Of a stretch of 64,000 nucleotides of DNA, positions 51,173-60,721 are shown in pieces. Location: contig JBAYRL010000002.1 in the NCBI GenBank assembly GCA_041676705.1, forward strand, positions 434,001 to 498,000. The letters run 5' to 3'. The first letter of the stretch is position 1. Every line of letters starts with the position of its first letter. The notes beneath the pieces are model-generated. The model ran no database searches. It saw nothing but the letters and a program-made list of their open reading frames with translations, and had not been told where the DNA came from. Both the position numbers and the translations under genes were made by a program. Source of the DNA: Acidimicrobiia bacterium (GTDB lineage Bacteria; Actinomycetota; Acidimicrobiia; Acidimicrobiales; SKKL01).

Positions 51173-53624
51173 TTTCGGTGGTGGCAACAACCGGATTTGG
51201 AGTCTGGTCATCAGTGTCACCATTTTCAACTGGCAGAGGAACCTGCCACCACGATATGAACCGGGGTCCAAGTTCCAAAACGGCCGCCGCAACAGCCCCA
51301 GCCGCCAAGATGACTAACGTTTGGGTTTGGTTCGGAACCTCCAAAGCGAAAAAGTCGCGTGCCATGGGCCAAGCCATAGTAATCACGTAACCGGCGGCCA
51401 TAGCACTCAACAATGCCAACCGGTAGGTGGTAAGCGGCCTACACAACTTGCCAAGGACCACCAAACTGGCGATGAGAAGCACAAAGACCGCGGCACTGCG
51501 AGCCTCAGCTATCGGCGTGTCGTTGTATCGTCGCAAACCTTCAAAGGCGGCAAAAGCCGCTAAACCAACGGTTAGCCCTGAAGGCACCGAAAACCGCACT
51601 ACACGATCCACAAACCCGGTTGTGGCGCGGCGGGTGTTCGGTTCTAATGCCAAGAAGAAACCCGGGATGCCAATACTGAGAGAGCTAACGATGGTGAGGT
51701 GTCGCGGCAGAAACAGAAATGGTGCTGAAAATATGCCAGTCAAGGCTGCCAGGACCACGGCGTAGGCCGCTTTGGTCACAAATAGGTTGGCTACCCGTTC
51801 GATGTTGTTGATAACCCGGCGGCCTTCAGCCAACACATCGGGCAAGGTAGAAAAAGCATTGTCCAGCAGAACTAGCTGGGCTACAGCTCGACTAGCGGTG
51901 CTACCAGCGCCCATGGCGATACCCATGTCGGCGTCTTTTAGCGCGAGCACGTCATTCACGCCGTCACCGGTCATGGCCACCATGTGGTTGCGGCTCTGGA
52001 GCGCGTGAACCATGTCGCGTTTTTGGTGGGGGTTAACACGGCCAAAAACGGTGTGGTTGTCTAGAACCTCGGCTAACTCGGCTTGGTTGTGCGGAAGTTC
52101 TCGAGCGTCATAAGGGGCGTTCTTAACCTCGATGCCAGCCCGACGGGCAATGGCCGCCACCGTTTCAGGATGATCACCGGAAATTACCTTAAGCTCAATG
52201 CCCTGGCCGGCGATATAGCCCAGGGTTTCTTCAACATGGGGCCGTAGCTCGTCTTCCAAGAGAACCAGAGCTACTGGTTGAAGCTGATGTGGCGGCGGAC
52301 CGGCTTCATAAGACTCGACTAATTCATCGTGGCATAGGGCCAATAGAACCACTCTTTGGCCCAAAGCCGTGTGTTCTTTGATGCCATCATTAGCTCGCTC
52401 GATCAGTGCTTGATCTTCGCTGGGAACGCACTGCAACAAGAACTCCGGTGCTCCCAAAAACCACAAGCCGTGTTCACCGAAGCTCGCTGCTGACCATTTG
52501 CGGTCAGACGAAAACGGTATCGCACGTTCTAATTGCCAACCTTGTGGCGCTGCCATGGCCGTCGCAATGGCAGCTTGAGTGGAATTTGGAATCGACTCGG
52601 CTCGGGTTAGGGCCCCTAAGGCTGCTTCGGCGGTTTCACGCGAGACAGTAGCGGCAGTTTCGCCGTTCCCGATCGTGATTATGTCGGCAAAGGTAATTTC
52701 ACCGGACGTGATGGTTCCGGTTTTATCAAGGCACAACACGTCTACACGGGCCAACAGCTCCACCGAGGCTAATTCCTTGGCCAGAGCTTGTTTACGGGCC
52801 AAAGCCAAAATGCCCACAATAAAGGCGATGGAAGTCAGCAGAACTAATCCATCGGGCACCATGGCAACGGCACCAGCCACGGTGCCTCGAAGTGCTTCTC
52901 TCCAGGTATCTTCCGCCCGAAGCAGTGAGATCAATAACAAGATCGAAGCGGGTGGGATGATAAGGCTGAGCCAACGCAAGATTCGGTTGACACCGGTCCG
53001 TAGTTCAGAGTGGGCTAACTCGAACCGGCGAGCATCTTCCGCCAAAGTAGCGGCATACGAATCGGCCCCGATATGAGTTGCCTCATAACAGCCTGACCCA
53101 GCCACCGCGAAACTTCCTGACATTACTTTGTCGTCGATGGATTTAAGTACCGGGTCAGATTCGCCCGTTAGAAGCGCCTCGTTAATTTCCAAGCCTTCGC
53201 TTGAAACCACGCGACCATCGACCACAATTTGATCACCCGGACGAATTACCAGCACATCGTCTTGCACGACCTGGGTGACGTCGATTTCTAGGGTTTCACC
53301 ATCGCGTAGAACTCGGGCTTTCGGAGCATTTAAAATTGCCAGACGTTCTAGCTCGCGGCGAGCTCGCAATTCCTGCACGATGCCAATCACGCTGTTCGAG
53401 ATCACGACACCAGCAAACAAGGCGTCAGCACCGGGGGCCGCCACCATGATCAAGGCGAACATCACCAGAATTATGGCGTTAACCGGGGTAAAAACGTTGG
53501 CCCGCACGATCTGGGCGATCGTGCGGGCTGGGGCGTCAGGTACTTGGTTGGTGAGACCCGCATTAACTCGGTCTTGGACCTCGGCTTTAGTTAAGCCAAC
53601 TACGGGAGCGGGAGTCGTTTCCAT
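51162..53624 (-). CDS. Cation-transporting P-type ATPase (CtpE-like)
   Basis: 820 residues from the ATG at 53624; 21 upstream codons are in frame but not conserved. About ten TM segments are present. The phosphorylation site is CLDKTGTITSGE, the actuator loop is LLTGESDP, the hinge is MTGDGVNDVLALKDAD and the M4 region reads MVPDGLVLLTS. The overall order and the M4 sequence fit mycobacterial CtpE, linked to calcium uptake. The ion is not certain. Confidence 0.88.
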   Translation of the reverse strand: METTPAPVVGLTKAEVQDRVNAGLTNQVPDAPARTIAQIVRANVFTPVNAIILVMFALIMVAAPGADALFAGVVISNSVIGIVQELRARRELERLAILNAPKARVLRDGETLEIDVTQVVQDDVLVIRPGDQIVVDGRVVSSEGLEINEALLTGESDPVLKSIDDKVMSGSFAVAGSGCYEATHIGADSYAATLAEDARRFELAHSELRTGVNRILRWLSLIIPPASILLLISLLRAEDTWREALRGTVAGAVAMVPDGLVLLTSIAFIVGILALARKQALAKELASVELLARVDVLCLDKTGTITSGEITFADIITIGNGETAATVSRETAEAALGALTRAESIPNSTQAAIATAMAAPQGWQLERAIPFSSDRKWSAASFGEHGLWFLGAPEFLLQCVPSEDQALIERANDGIKEHTALGQRVVLLALCHDELVESYEAGPPPHQLQPVALVLLEDELRPHVEETLGYIAGQGIELKVISGDHPETVAAIARRAGIEVKNAPYDARELPHNQAELAEVLDNHTVFGRVNPHQKRDMVHALQSRNHMVAMTGDGVNDVLALKDADMGIAMGAGSTASRAVAQLVLLDNAFSTLPDVLAEGRRVINNIERVANLFVTKAAYAVVLAALTGIFSAPFLFLPRHLTIVSSLSIGIPGFFLALEPNTRRATTGFVDRVVRFSVPSGLTVGLAAFAAFEGLRRYNDTPIAEARSAAVFVLLIASLVVLGKLCRPLTTYRLALLSAMAAGYVITMAWPMARDFFALEVPNQTQTLVILAAGAVAAAVLELGPRFISWWQVPLPVENGDTDDQTPNPVVATTETRQ

Positions 53625-53710
53625 CTCGGGCCAGGTTACACGCTTGAGCGATTTGGGGGGTGCCCCTCCGAGACTAGGCACGCCCACTGGCTATTGAACG
53701 ATGAGCCTAT

Positions 53711-54328
53711 CTAATCAATCAGCTCCGACTCAGGAGTCTTGGCGTAGTGGATGAAACCAGCGATTGAAAGTAGCGCCATCAGCGCAGCTCCCACGAAGGC
53801 CACCGTGGCTGCCAAGGCGGCCTTTGTGCCAAGCACGCTAAAGCCATAGGCGGTCAAGAGCACGCCGCGAAGGGTTTCACCCTTGAACACGGTTTCGCGC
53901 TGACCTTGAACTTTCTTCAGTTCAGCTTGAAGCTCGGTGGTGTCTTTACCCTCATCTTCGGCTTCGGCAATCTTAGCCTTGACCTCGTTTTCAGGGCCGC
54001 CTAGCTGAGCGTAAGTGAGACCACCGCCGATTTGTTCAACGTGCAGACCGATGTAGTGGTTGGCGTAGCATTCCGCTTTTTTACCAGTATCGAGTAGACG
54101 GGCCGCTTCATCGCCTTGGCCGTATTTGACCAAGCAATCGAACTTGGCTTCTTCTTCGGTAAGTGAATCAGCGGGGGTGAAATAAATCTGTTGTTGGGCG
54201 AACTGCTCGCGGACGTAATTGTCGGCGAAGTCCCCCTCTTGTTTAAAGACAATCGCCAGTACCAGCAGTAGTAGTGCAATGCCCACACCGCCAATACTGA
54301 AGAATAAGTCGAGAGTACGTCGTTTCAT
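53711..54328 (-). CDS. Two-ended membrane protein of the family often mislabelled LigA
   Basis: 205 residues. TM helix 1 at about 8-28, TM helices near 158-185 and 178-198, and an extracytoplasmic middle with YFTPADSLTEEE, YANHYIGLHVEQIGGGLTYAQLGG and KVQGQRETVFKGETLRGVLL. Actinobacterial relatives are often labelled aromatic ring-opening dioxygenase LigA, which has no support in the sequence. The function is unknown. It is a single gene, divergent from the ABC ATPase. Confidence 0.7.
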   Translation of the reverse strand: MKRRTLDLFFSIGGVGIALLLLVLAIVFKQEGDFADNYVREQFAQQQIYFTPADSLTEEEAKFDCLVKYGQGDEAARLLDTGKKAECYANHYIGLHVEQIGGGLTYAQLGGPENEVKAKIAEAEDEGKDTTELQAELKKVQGQRETVFKGETLRGVLLTAYGFSVLGTKAALAATVAFVGAALMALLSIAGFIHYAKTPESELID

Positions 54329-54428
54329 GATGGGAATTCTCCTAGTGAGCCACAGGAATGGGCTTTATTACCATGTACCTTATAAGCGTACGAAGTATTA
54401 TTTGAGGGCCAACCGGTAGGAATGAGCA

Positions 54429-55235
54429 ATGACTAAAGTCCCCTCCCCCCGAGGCGCCAACCCACGTCGTGTGGTGGTTAATGTTAACGCGATCTCAGTG
54501 GTGCGAGGCACAAGGCTCTCACTTGATAATGTCAGCTTCCAACTAGAATCTAATACCTTAACAGCGATAATCGGTCCTAATGGTGCTGGAAAGTCAACCC
54601 TGCTGCACGCTTTGGTGGGGTTATTACCATTAACTAGTGGATCTATTGAAATTAATAATGATGAACGGCGTGGCACTGGTCGCAACGTCGCTTATGTCTT
54701 GCAGGGAACCGCCATACCAACCAACCTCCCCATGTCGGTTCGCGAGGTTGTGACTATGGGCCGATACCAGTCGCTTGGTTTCTTCCGCAGGCTACGTTCT
54801 CGGGATCGGGCGGTGGTGAATGAGGCGATGGAACGATTGGAGGTTGCCGATCTAGCTTCGCGCCAAATTATGGAGCTCTCGGGGGGCCAACGCCAACGGG
54901 TATATGTAGCACAAGGTTTGGCGCAACAAGCACCATTGTTGCTGCTAGATGAGCCAGTCACGGGTTTAGATGTCGTTTCCCGGCAACGTATTTTGTCGGT
55001 AGTGCAAGAGGAACGAGACGCCGGGACGGCCGTAGTGATGACCACGCATGATCTAGGTGAAGCGGCAAGCGCTGACAAGGTCCTGTTGTTAGCTAATCGC
55101 TTGGTGGCTGCGGGTAACCCACAAGAGGTGCTCCAGAGCGAAACTATTGGTGAGGCTTTTGGACAACGCCTAGTTCGCTTAGGACCAAACGTGCTCATGA
55201 TGGATTCGTCACACCACCATGGTTCGACAGAGTGA
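54429..55235 (+). CDS. Metal-type ABC transporter ATP-binding protein, no permease nearby
   Basis: 268 residues. Walker A GPNGAGKST, the Q-loop VLQGTAIP, the signature LSGGQRQRV, Walker B LLLLDEPVTGLD and the H-loop THD are all intact. LPMSVREVVTMGRYQ and the final His cluster (DSSHHHGSTE) are typical of Zn/Mn (ZnuC/MntB) ATPases. The permease and binding protein that normally adjoin are missing. The DtxR/MntR-type regulator at 58722 could control it. Confidence 0.85.
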   Translation: MTKVPSPRGANPRRVVVNVNAISVVRGTRLSLDNVSFQLESNTLTAIIGPNGAGKSTLLHALVGLLPLTSGSIEINNDERRGTGRNVAYVLQGTAIPTNLPMSVREVVTMGRYQSLGFFRRLRSRDRAVVNEAMERLEVADLASRQIMELSGGQRQRVYVAQGLAQQAPLLLLDEPVTGLDVVSRQRILSVVQEERDAGTAVVMTTHDLGEAASADKVLLLANRLVAAGNPQEVLQSETIGEAFGQRLVRLGPNVLMMDSSHHHGSTE

Positions 55236-55540
55236 ACGCAGCGTCGCTACCAATATTTTCGAGCGGCAATTGTTGATGTCATAATAATCTAAATTGAGCA
55301 ACTCCAACGTTGATGTCGCTCACTCGAGCACAACGGGTTGTCAGCAAGAACAGTCGAGACGCCGAGTTAAAAAATACGGTATTGGTGTCCGTTTTCACAC
55401 CATTAATTCAATGTATCGGTATGCGATATACCGAGCGGTGAAGAGTTAATGTGACCGCGGTAACATATACGTTAAAAAGTACCGCTGCTCGGTGTGTTGA
55501 CCAGGAACAAAATCATGGTTATTACCTGGCTTAGATCTGT
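55236..55540. other. AT-rich 305-bp gap with inverted repeats
   Basis: No convincing gene. It contains CGGTAT-GCGAT-ATACCG (55417-55433), a perfect 6-bp hairpin, and ACCGAGCGGT (55430-55439) facing ACCGCTGCTCGGT (55481-55493), which pair with a three-base gap about 40 bp apart. The stretch is AT-richer than its neighbours. It could be the remains of a lost permease gene, or an operator region. Confidence 0.45.
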
Positions 55541-56332
55541 TCAAGCGCCCATGCGAGGGGTGGCCACCGCACACACATCGGTGAAACCAAAAGGTCCTTC
55601 AAGATCGAAGAGGTCGGACCGACTTACCGCAATACCGTCAGCGCCAATATGGGCACCCACCTCAAGACCGATCCACTCGCCCCGCGGCAGGCGCCCCAAA
55701 TAGACCGTGATGTCAGCGTTAATGAAAGCCAAGCCTTCTGAACCTGAGTTGCCTAGTGGACTCGCCATATCGGCGGCCATGACGGCTCGTGAAAATGCGC
55801 TAGTGCTTTCACCTTCAACTAAAGGCCGAAGATCACGCAGCCAAACTTTACGCTGACCGGACGAACCCATACCTTGACCATCAATTGGACGTAGGTCTAG
55901 TGAAGTAACCGACTTGGCACCGGAGTTGGGCGGAGCGGGTATCTCCTCAGGATTAGGTACAACCCAATCTTTCCGACTCCAAACTTCACCTGAGGGGTGC
56001 AACGACGTACGCATAAGCACCACCGTGGCTCGTGCTACATCGGCGTTGCCAACGGTTAAATCAACCTGTACAACCCGGATACGACGGCCGTCGCGGACAA
56101 CCGTGGAGCTGCAACCTACGGTGTCCATGGTTGGCGAACGAAACAGGTCAATCGTTAGCCGTGCCGGTTGGAATTCAGCCGACTGATGATTTTGCTCAAC
56201 GTGGCGCGCCGCGATTCCAGCCAGCAGTCGACCGTGCATCATGTCTTCGGCCCACGGGCTTCTGGCCTCGGCCCGGGGTGATAAACCGCCCTGTCCGTCG
56301 GTTTCGTAAAAGGCACTCAGCTCAGAAGTCAT
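55541..56332 (-). CDS. Acyl-CoA thioesterase, double-hotdog type
   Basis: 263 residues in two hotdog repeats. The first has PWAEDMMHGRLLAGIAARHVEQ and RLTIDLFRSPTM; the second has MASPLGNSGSEGLAFINADITVYLGR and WIGLEVGAHIGADGIAVSRSDLFD. This is the TesB-like thioesterase layout in actinobacteria. Its ATG overlaps the hisN stop by one base (TAATG), so the two are coupled although their pathways differ. Confidence 0.8.
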   Translation of the reverse strand: MTSELSAFYETDGQGGLSPRAEARSPWAEDMMHGRLLAGIAARHVEQNHQSAEFQPARLTIDLFRSPTMDTVGCSSTVVRDGRRIRVVQVDLTVGNADVARATVVLMRTSLHPSGEVWSRKDWVVPNPEEIPAPPNSGAKSVTSLDLRPIDGQGMGSSGQRKVWLRDLRPLVEGESTSAFSRAVMAADMASPLGNSGSEGLAFINADITVYLGRLPRGEWIGLEVGAHIGADGIAVSRSDLFDLEGPFGFTDVCAVATPRMGA

Positions 56333-57129
56333 TAATGAATTCCTGTCGGGGAGAGAAGTTTGATTAGTTCATCGTGTAAGACGCCGTTGGTGGCTAATCC
56401 CGAACCATTATGGGCACCTTCGCGGCCGTTGGTAGATGAAAAGCGACCTCCGGCTTCGGACAGGATGACAGGCATGGGGGCCACATCCCAAAGCGAGACT
56501 TCCGGGTCTAACATCACATCGGCCCGTCCTGTCGCCACCAAGGCGTAGCCGTAGCCGTCGCCCCAGGTGCGTACGTGAATCCCACTTTGCTTAAGAGTGT
56601 TGAAGAGTGGCGCTGGCCAGTTCGTGAGGCCACTGGTCATGAGCCAAGCTTCGCTGACCTGGTTGGTGGTTGACACCGTCGCTGGTTCATCGTTACAAAA
56701 ACAACCTCGACCTCGACCGGCCCACACCGTTTCACCCAACGCCGGGAGGTTAATCACACCAATGGCCGGACCATGTTCGTCTTCTAGAGCCAAAAGGTTG
56801 GAATAAAGCGGTACGCCATGGGTGAAAGCCTTCGTCCCATCAATGGGGTCAATAATCCAGCGATGGCCACTGCTGCCTTCACGCAAACCATCTTCTTCTC
56901 CCACCACGGTGTCATTCGGACGAAGCTCACCAAGACGGGCCCTAATCAGCGCTTCAGCACCCTGATCAGCTATTGTGACAGGCGTTCCATCTTGTTTGGT
57001 GACGACCTCCAAGTCGGTTGACCGGAAATACTTTAGAGTTAACTCGCCAGCCTCTTTAACCAGCTCAAGGGCCAAACTCAACAGCTCTTTTGAAACCGGA
57101 GGCTGCTCCGATGACGATGTAATAGTCAT
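56332..57129 (-). CDS. hisN: Histidinol phosphatase, inositol-monophosphatase family
   Basis: 265 residues from the ATG at 57129; sixteen upstream codons in frame are unlikely. Metal sites are VGEEDG and IDPIDGTKAF, with WDVAPMPVILSEAGG near the end. The IDPIDGTKAFTHGVPLYSNL form is typical of HisN-type members, which dephosphorylate histidinol phosphate. This would supply a later step of the pathway that begins with hisG-hisE at 8-9 kb. Inositol monophosphatase is the alternative, and ino1 is also in the window. Confidence 0.8.
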   Translation of the reverse strand: MTITSSSEQPPVSKELLSLALELVKEAGELTLKYFRSTDLEVVTKQDGTPVTIADQGAEALIRARLGELRPNDTVVGEEDGLREGSSGHRWIIDPIDGTKAFTHGVPLYSNLLALEDEHGPAIGVINLPALGETVWAGRGRGCFCNDEPATVSTTNQVSEAWLMTSGLTNWPAPLFNTLKQSGIHVRTWGDGYGYALVATGRADVMLDPEVSLWDVAPMPVILSEAGGRFSSTNGREGAHNGSGLATNGVLHDELIKLLSPTGIH

Positions 57130-57186
57130 CCAAGTAGTTTGGCACTTTGTTTCAGTCACGTCTGGGTTTGTGGGCACACTAGAAGC

Positions 57187-58725
57187 ATGACCACAACCGC
57201 TAATGAGCTTTCGATGCGACGTCGCGCTGTGGTGGCGGTGACACTTTTAGCCGTCTTAACGGTTGGCTTGGCAATGCTAACCATGACACGTGAGAGCCAA
57301 GCTGCTGTAGAAGGGACACCGTGGCCAAACAAGCAACCCGAAGGTCAAGGCTCGGCCTGGGTTGATCCGGCCACAGCTGGGCATCCTTGGGGTGAAGCCG
57401 TGTCAGGGATTCTCACCTTCCGAGGTAATCCCACTCGCAATTATTACGGGCAAGGCCCCGTGCCCACCAACCCGGTAGTGCGCTGGAGCTACCCCGAGTC
57501 TCCAATGTGTTCTGAATCAAGCGTTGAACAGGGCGACCACTCGGGTACTTTCAATTGGTGTGGCTCGGGGTGGACCGGCCAACCTTCGGTTTTCGAACGC
57601 GACGGTCGAACATGGGTGGTCTTTGGTGCTTATGACAAAGCCGTTCATTTTTTGGATGCAGATACCGGTGAGCAGATCATTCCCAGCTTTCCCACCGGCG
57701 ACATTATTAAAGGTTCGGTAACCGTTGATCCCGATGGCTTTCCGTTGGTATACAGCGGTTCTCGCGACAACTACTTTCACATCTTGGCGATTGATGGTGA
57801 CGAACCACGCGAGCTTTGGAGCTTCGACGCTAATTCGGTTGATGGGCTTTGGAACGATGACTGGGACGGTTCGGCTTTAGTCATTGACGATTACCTATTC
57901 GAAGGCGGTGAGAATTCGCTTTGGTTTATTTGGAAACTGAACCGGAGCTATGACGACGAAGGCCTGGTCACTGTTGACCCCACCCTGGTCTTTATGGCGC
58001 CGGGCTGGGATGAGGAACTTCTAGAAGCCGTCGGTGACGAAAACGTTTCTATCGAAAACTCGGTCGCAATCTCGGGCGATGTCATCTACTTCGGTAACTC
58101 CGGTGGGCTTATTCAAGGGTGGGACATCTCGGGAGTTAAGCACGGCCGCGATCCTGAACGCGTTTTCCGTTTTTGGGCTGGCGATGACACTGACGCCAGT
58201 GTGGTTATTGATGAGGAAGGTTTCTTGTATGTGGTGAGCGAGGTGAAGCGCCACACCGAGCGTTCGGCCGAGATCGGCCAGATTCTCAAACTCGACCCTC
58301 GTCAAAATGATGATCCGATCGTGTGGTCATTGGCCGACCCCGATAACAAGGGCATTTGGGCCACCCCAGCCATTTATCGAGATCTTCTCATTGTGCCAAC
58401 CGACGGCGGCAGAATAATGGCAGTAGATCGCAACACCGGCACTTTACGTTGGGAGTTTTTTATGCGCGGTCCCACCTGGCAGTCACCGGTGGTCGTTGAC
58501 GATGTCTTGATACAAGGCGACTGTCGCGGCGGAGTATTGAGCGGATTTGATCTAACTGATACCACCAAGGCACCACCGAAGCTTTGGTCGGTACCTCTTG
58601 GTGGTTGTGTTGAATCAACACCTGCCGTATGGGACGGTCAGATCTTTGTGGGCACCCGCGGCGGACATTTCTTTGCCATTGGAGAAAACCGTGGGACCGG
58701 CATTATGGCCCCCGGCGGAAACTAA
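57187..58725 (+). CDS. PQQ-type beta-propeller exported protein
   Basis: 512 residues from the ATG at 57187; an in-frame extension to 57139 has no ribosome site. An N-terminal signal or anchor (about 14-32) is followed by repeated blades with the DADTGEQ, DRNTGTLRWEF and GGHFFAIGEN patterns of PQQ-like propellers. Four cysteines lie in two pairs (CSESS/WCGSG and GDCRGG/GGCVES). No PQQ enzyme partner is near, so it may be a binding scaffold. It ends sharing its stop with the DtxR-type gene. Confidence 0.75.
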   Translation: MTTTANELSMRRRAVVAVTLLAVLTVGLAMLTMTRESQAAVEGTPWPNKQPEGQGSAWVDPATAGHPWGEAVSGILTFRGNPTRNYYGQGPVPTNPVVRWSYPESPMCSESSVEQGDHSGTFNWCGSGWTGQPSVFERDGRTWVVFGAYDKAVHFLDADTGEQIIPSFPTGDIIKGSVTVDPDGFPLVYSGSRDNYFHILAIDGDEPRELWSFDANSVDGLWNDDWDGSALVIDDYLFEGGENSLWFIWKLNRSYDDEGLVTVDPTLVFMAPGWDEELLEAVGDENVSIENSVAISGDVIYFGNSGGLIQGWDISGVKHGRDPERVFRFWAGDDTDASVVIDEEGFLYVVSEVKRHTERSAEIGQILKLDPRQNDDPIVWSLADPDNKGIWATPAIYRDLLIVPTDGGRIMAVDRNTGTLRWEFFMRGPTWQSPVVVDDVLIQGDCRGGVLSGFDLTDTTKAPPKLWSVPLGGCVESTPAVWDGQIFVGTRGGHFFAIGENRGTGIMAPGGN

Positions 58726-59399
58726 CCGCCCGGGGTTACCAGAATTCGGGCACCTACAAACGCCCCAATTCCAACTGGATCGCCCTCAATTTCCACAATA
58801 GTGGTGCCATCGGGCGCGATCGAGCGGACCACACCAGCGTGTCCCGGCATCACCGACGCCCCTTCCAAAAAATCGAGTAGACCGTCGGTGAACTCTAATT
58901 CTTCGGTGATACGCCGCACGGTGAAGCTGTCACCAACGTCTATCGAATCAAGAGTGACGGTGTTGGGGTGTTCAACATAACCGGATCCGGGAATGGGGTT
59001 GCCATGGGGGCAGGTGGTGGGATCACCTAATACTCGCTCCATAGCTTCTTCAACCACAGGCGAAATGATGTGCTCCCATTTGCCAGCCTCCTGGTGTGCG
59101 GTGGCCCAGGACAAACCCAAAATGTCGGTTAAGAAGCGTTCGGCTATGCGGTGTCGACGCACCACAATTGTGGCCAATGCTAAACCGCGTTCAGTGAGGG
59201 AGATGGTGCCCGCGGCGGTGCTAACCAATCCTTCAGCTTCCATACGTTTGATCATTTCGGAAACCGCGGCTCGCGAAACGGCCAAACGCTCAGCTACACG
59301 AGCTTGAATCACCGCCACGTCGTCTTCGTGGAGCTCGTAGATAGCCTCGCAATACTCTTCGAATGCCGGGTGATACTCGGGCGACTCGTAGCTATCCAT
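58722..59399 (-). CDS. DtxR/MntR-family metal-dependent regulator
   Basis: 225 residues. The winged helix-turn-helix is RVAERLAVSRAAVSEMIKRMEAEGL (about 33-57), followed by the dimer and metal region (VVRRHRIAERFLTDILGLSW, EAGKWEHIISPVVEEAM, CPHGNPIPG) and a C-terminal SH3/FeoA-like domain (about 150-225). With Mn or Fe it represses metal uptake. Likely targets include the ABC ATPase at 54429. The stop is shared with the convergent propeller gene (CTAA). Confidence 0.9.
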   Translation of the reverse strand: MDSYESPEYHPAFEEYCEAIYELHEDDVAVIQARVAERLAVSRAAVSEMIKRMEAEGLVSTAAGTISLTERGLALATIVVRRHRIAERFLTDILGLSWATAHQEAGKWEHIISPVVEEAMERVLGDPTTCPHGNPIPGSGYVEHPNTVTLDSIDVGDSFTVRRITEELEFTDGLLDFLEGASVMPGHAGVVRSIAPDGTTIVEIEGDPVGIGAFVGARILVTPGG

Positions 59400-59470
59400 G
59401 CCCCATAGCTTAGAGGGGAATACCTAAAGATGGGCCCTAGCTGGTGTAGGTGGGTTGCTACACTCGGTCC

Positions 59471-60250
59471 ATGCGTGTGCGTAAAGTGGTCTTTGCCCTC
59501 TTGTTTTCACTTGTAGCGGTGGCGTGTAGCGATAATTCATCGGATGAGGGAACGGCAGGTGGTTCAACCGACGAAACCCCCTCAACCACCCAAAACAACA
59601 CTTCGAGCACCCTCGACGACGACTCAGACGATGACGCTTCCGACCTTGACTCGTGCCCGGATGCCGCACCGATACCAGCGTCGGCTGCTGAACTTAGTGA
59701 AGCTACGGTCAACTTCGATGGGGACGGTGACGGTGAAAACGATCGCCTTGCCACCTACAAAGATGGCGACAATTGGTGGGTAGGGGTCGAGTGGTCAAAC
59801 GGTGGTTCAAGCCGGGCCATAATCGACGAAGCTTTTATGGGCGCAGCTGCCGCCGGTGGTTACGACCTTGACGGTGATGGCAATGACGAAGCTTTTGTGT
59901 CTATTTACGGCCCTGCCAGTGGGGTTATGGTTGGAGTTTTCTATCGTGACGGCTGTGATTTGGCGCCGGTCTTAGACGAAGACGCCGCGGCGCCATTCGT
60001 CTTTCCAGTCACTGGTTCCATCGGGTTTTTCTCTGGGGCCAGCTGTAACTCGATTGGTGACATCTCGCTTATAAGTGGCGAATTGCTCGACGAGGAAGCC
60101 GGTGAATACGAGGTTTCTGAAGTGCCCTACAGCTTTGATTCCACTTCAGGAACACTAAGTTCAGGCTTTGGTGACGGCGGTTCGGTCACCTTTGATGAAA
60201 TAGGCGATTTGTCGCAACTTGACTGCGGCGATTTGGCCAACGCTTTGTGA
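59471..60250 (+). CDS. Lipoprotein with acidic Ca-binding-like motifs
   Basis: 259 residues from the ATG at 59471. The signal peptide ends in the lipobox LVAVAC (Cys about 19), followed by a Ser/Thr/Asp-rich linker. Two Asp-rich loops, DGDGDGEND (about 83-91) and DLDGDGNDE (about 132-140), resemble the calcium loops of dockerin/FG-GAP repeats. Further cysteines (SCP, DGCD, ASCN, DCGD) may pair. No enzyme motif is visible. It is divergent from the DtxR-type gene, 71 bp away. Confidence 0.65.
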   Translation: MRVRKVVFALLFSLVAVACSDNSSDEGTAGGSTDETPSTTQNNTSSTLDDDSDDDASDLDSCPDAAPIPASAAELSEATVNFDGDGDGENDRLATYKDGDNWWVGVEWSNGGSSRAIIDEAFMGAAAAGGYDLDGDGNDEAFVSIYGPASGVMVGVFYRDGCDLAPVLDEDAAAPFVFPVTGSIGFFSGASCNSIGDISLISGELLDEEAGEYEVSEVPYSFDSTSGTLSSGFGDGGSVTFDEIGDLSQLDCGDLANAL

Positions 60251-60316
60251 CAAGTTGGTTAGAAGGTACTCAAACGGTTGGTTGCGCTAGGGGCAAACCG
60301 ATAGCGTAGGAGGACA

Positions 60317-60721
60317 ATGGACGCCACGGTTTCTTCCTCGAGCCCGGTATCAGCCCCTAACCGGTCACAGGCCGATCGGGCTATGCGCTGTGTGTTGTGT
60401 CTGCCCTCCGACGGAGAAAAGGCCAGCATCACCGGCGCTGAAAACGCATTTTCAAAATCGGTTGCAATTTCGGCTATTCGCTGCACCATTACATATTTGG
60501 TACTGCCTATTTTAAAGCCGATTGTCGATTTGAGCGGTGGTGTCGGCCCCTGGCTAGGGCTCATAATTGGTGCGGTATCAATGATCGCCATCGTGTTTTC
60601 GATCCGGCGGTTCTTCGCTGCCGATCACCGCTACCGTTGGCCTTATGCCGTTATTGGTAGCTCTATTTTGATTCTGTTGATCTACCAGGGCTTTGCCGAT
60701 ATTCGAACCCTGCTCGGTTAA
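60317..60721 (+). CDS. Three-TM membrane protein of unknown function
   Basis: 134 residues. A polar start with a CVLC pair (about 25-28, in AMRCVLCLPSDG), then three hydrophobic segments (about 54-72, 76-94 and 110-128). Between the last two is a basic loop RRFFAADHRYRW. I do not recognise it. The stop overlaps the ilvA ATG (TAATG at 60719-60723), so the two are translationally coupled. Confidence 0.55.
   Translation: MDATVSSSSPVSAPNRSQADRAMRCVLCLPSDGEKASITGAENAFSKSVAISAIRCTITYLVLPILKPIVDLSGGVGPWLGLIIGAVSMIAIVFSIRRFFAADHRYRWPYAVIGSSILILLIYQGFADIRTLLG

Noticed and set aside
53711..54328. Aromatic ring-opening dioxygenase LigA
   Set aside because: Relatives carry this label, but the sequence is a membrane protein without any dioxygenase motif.
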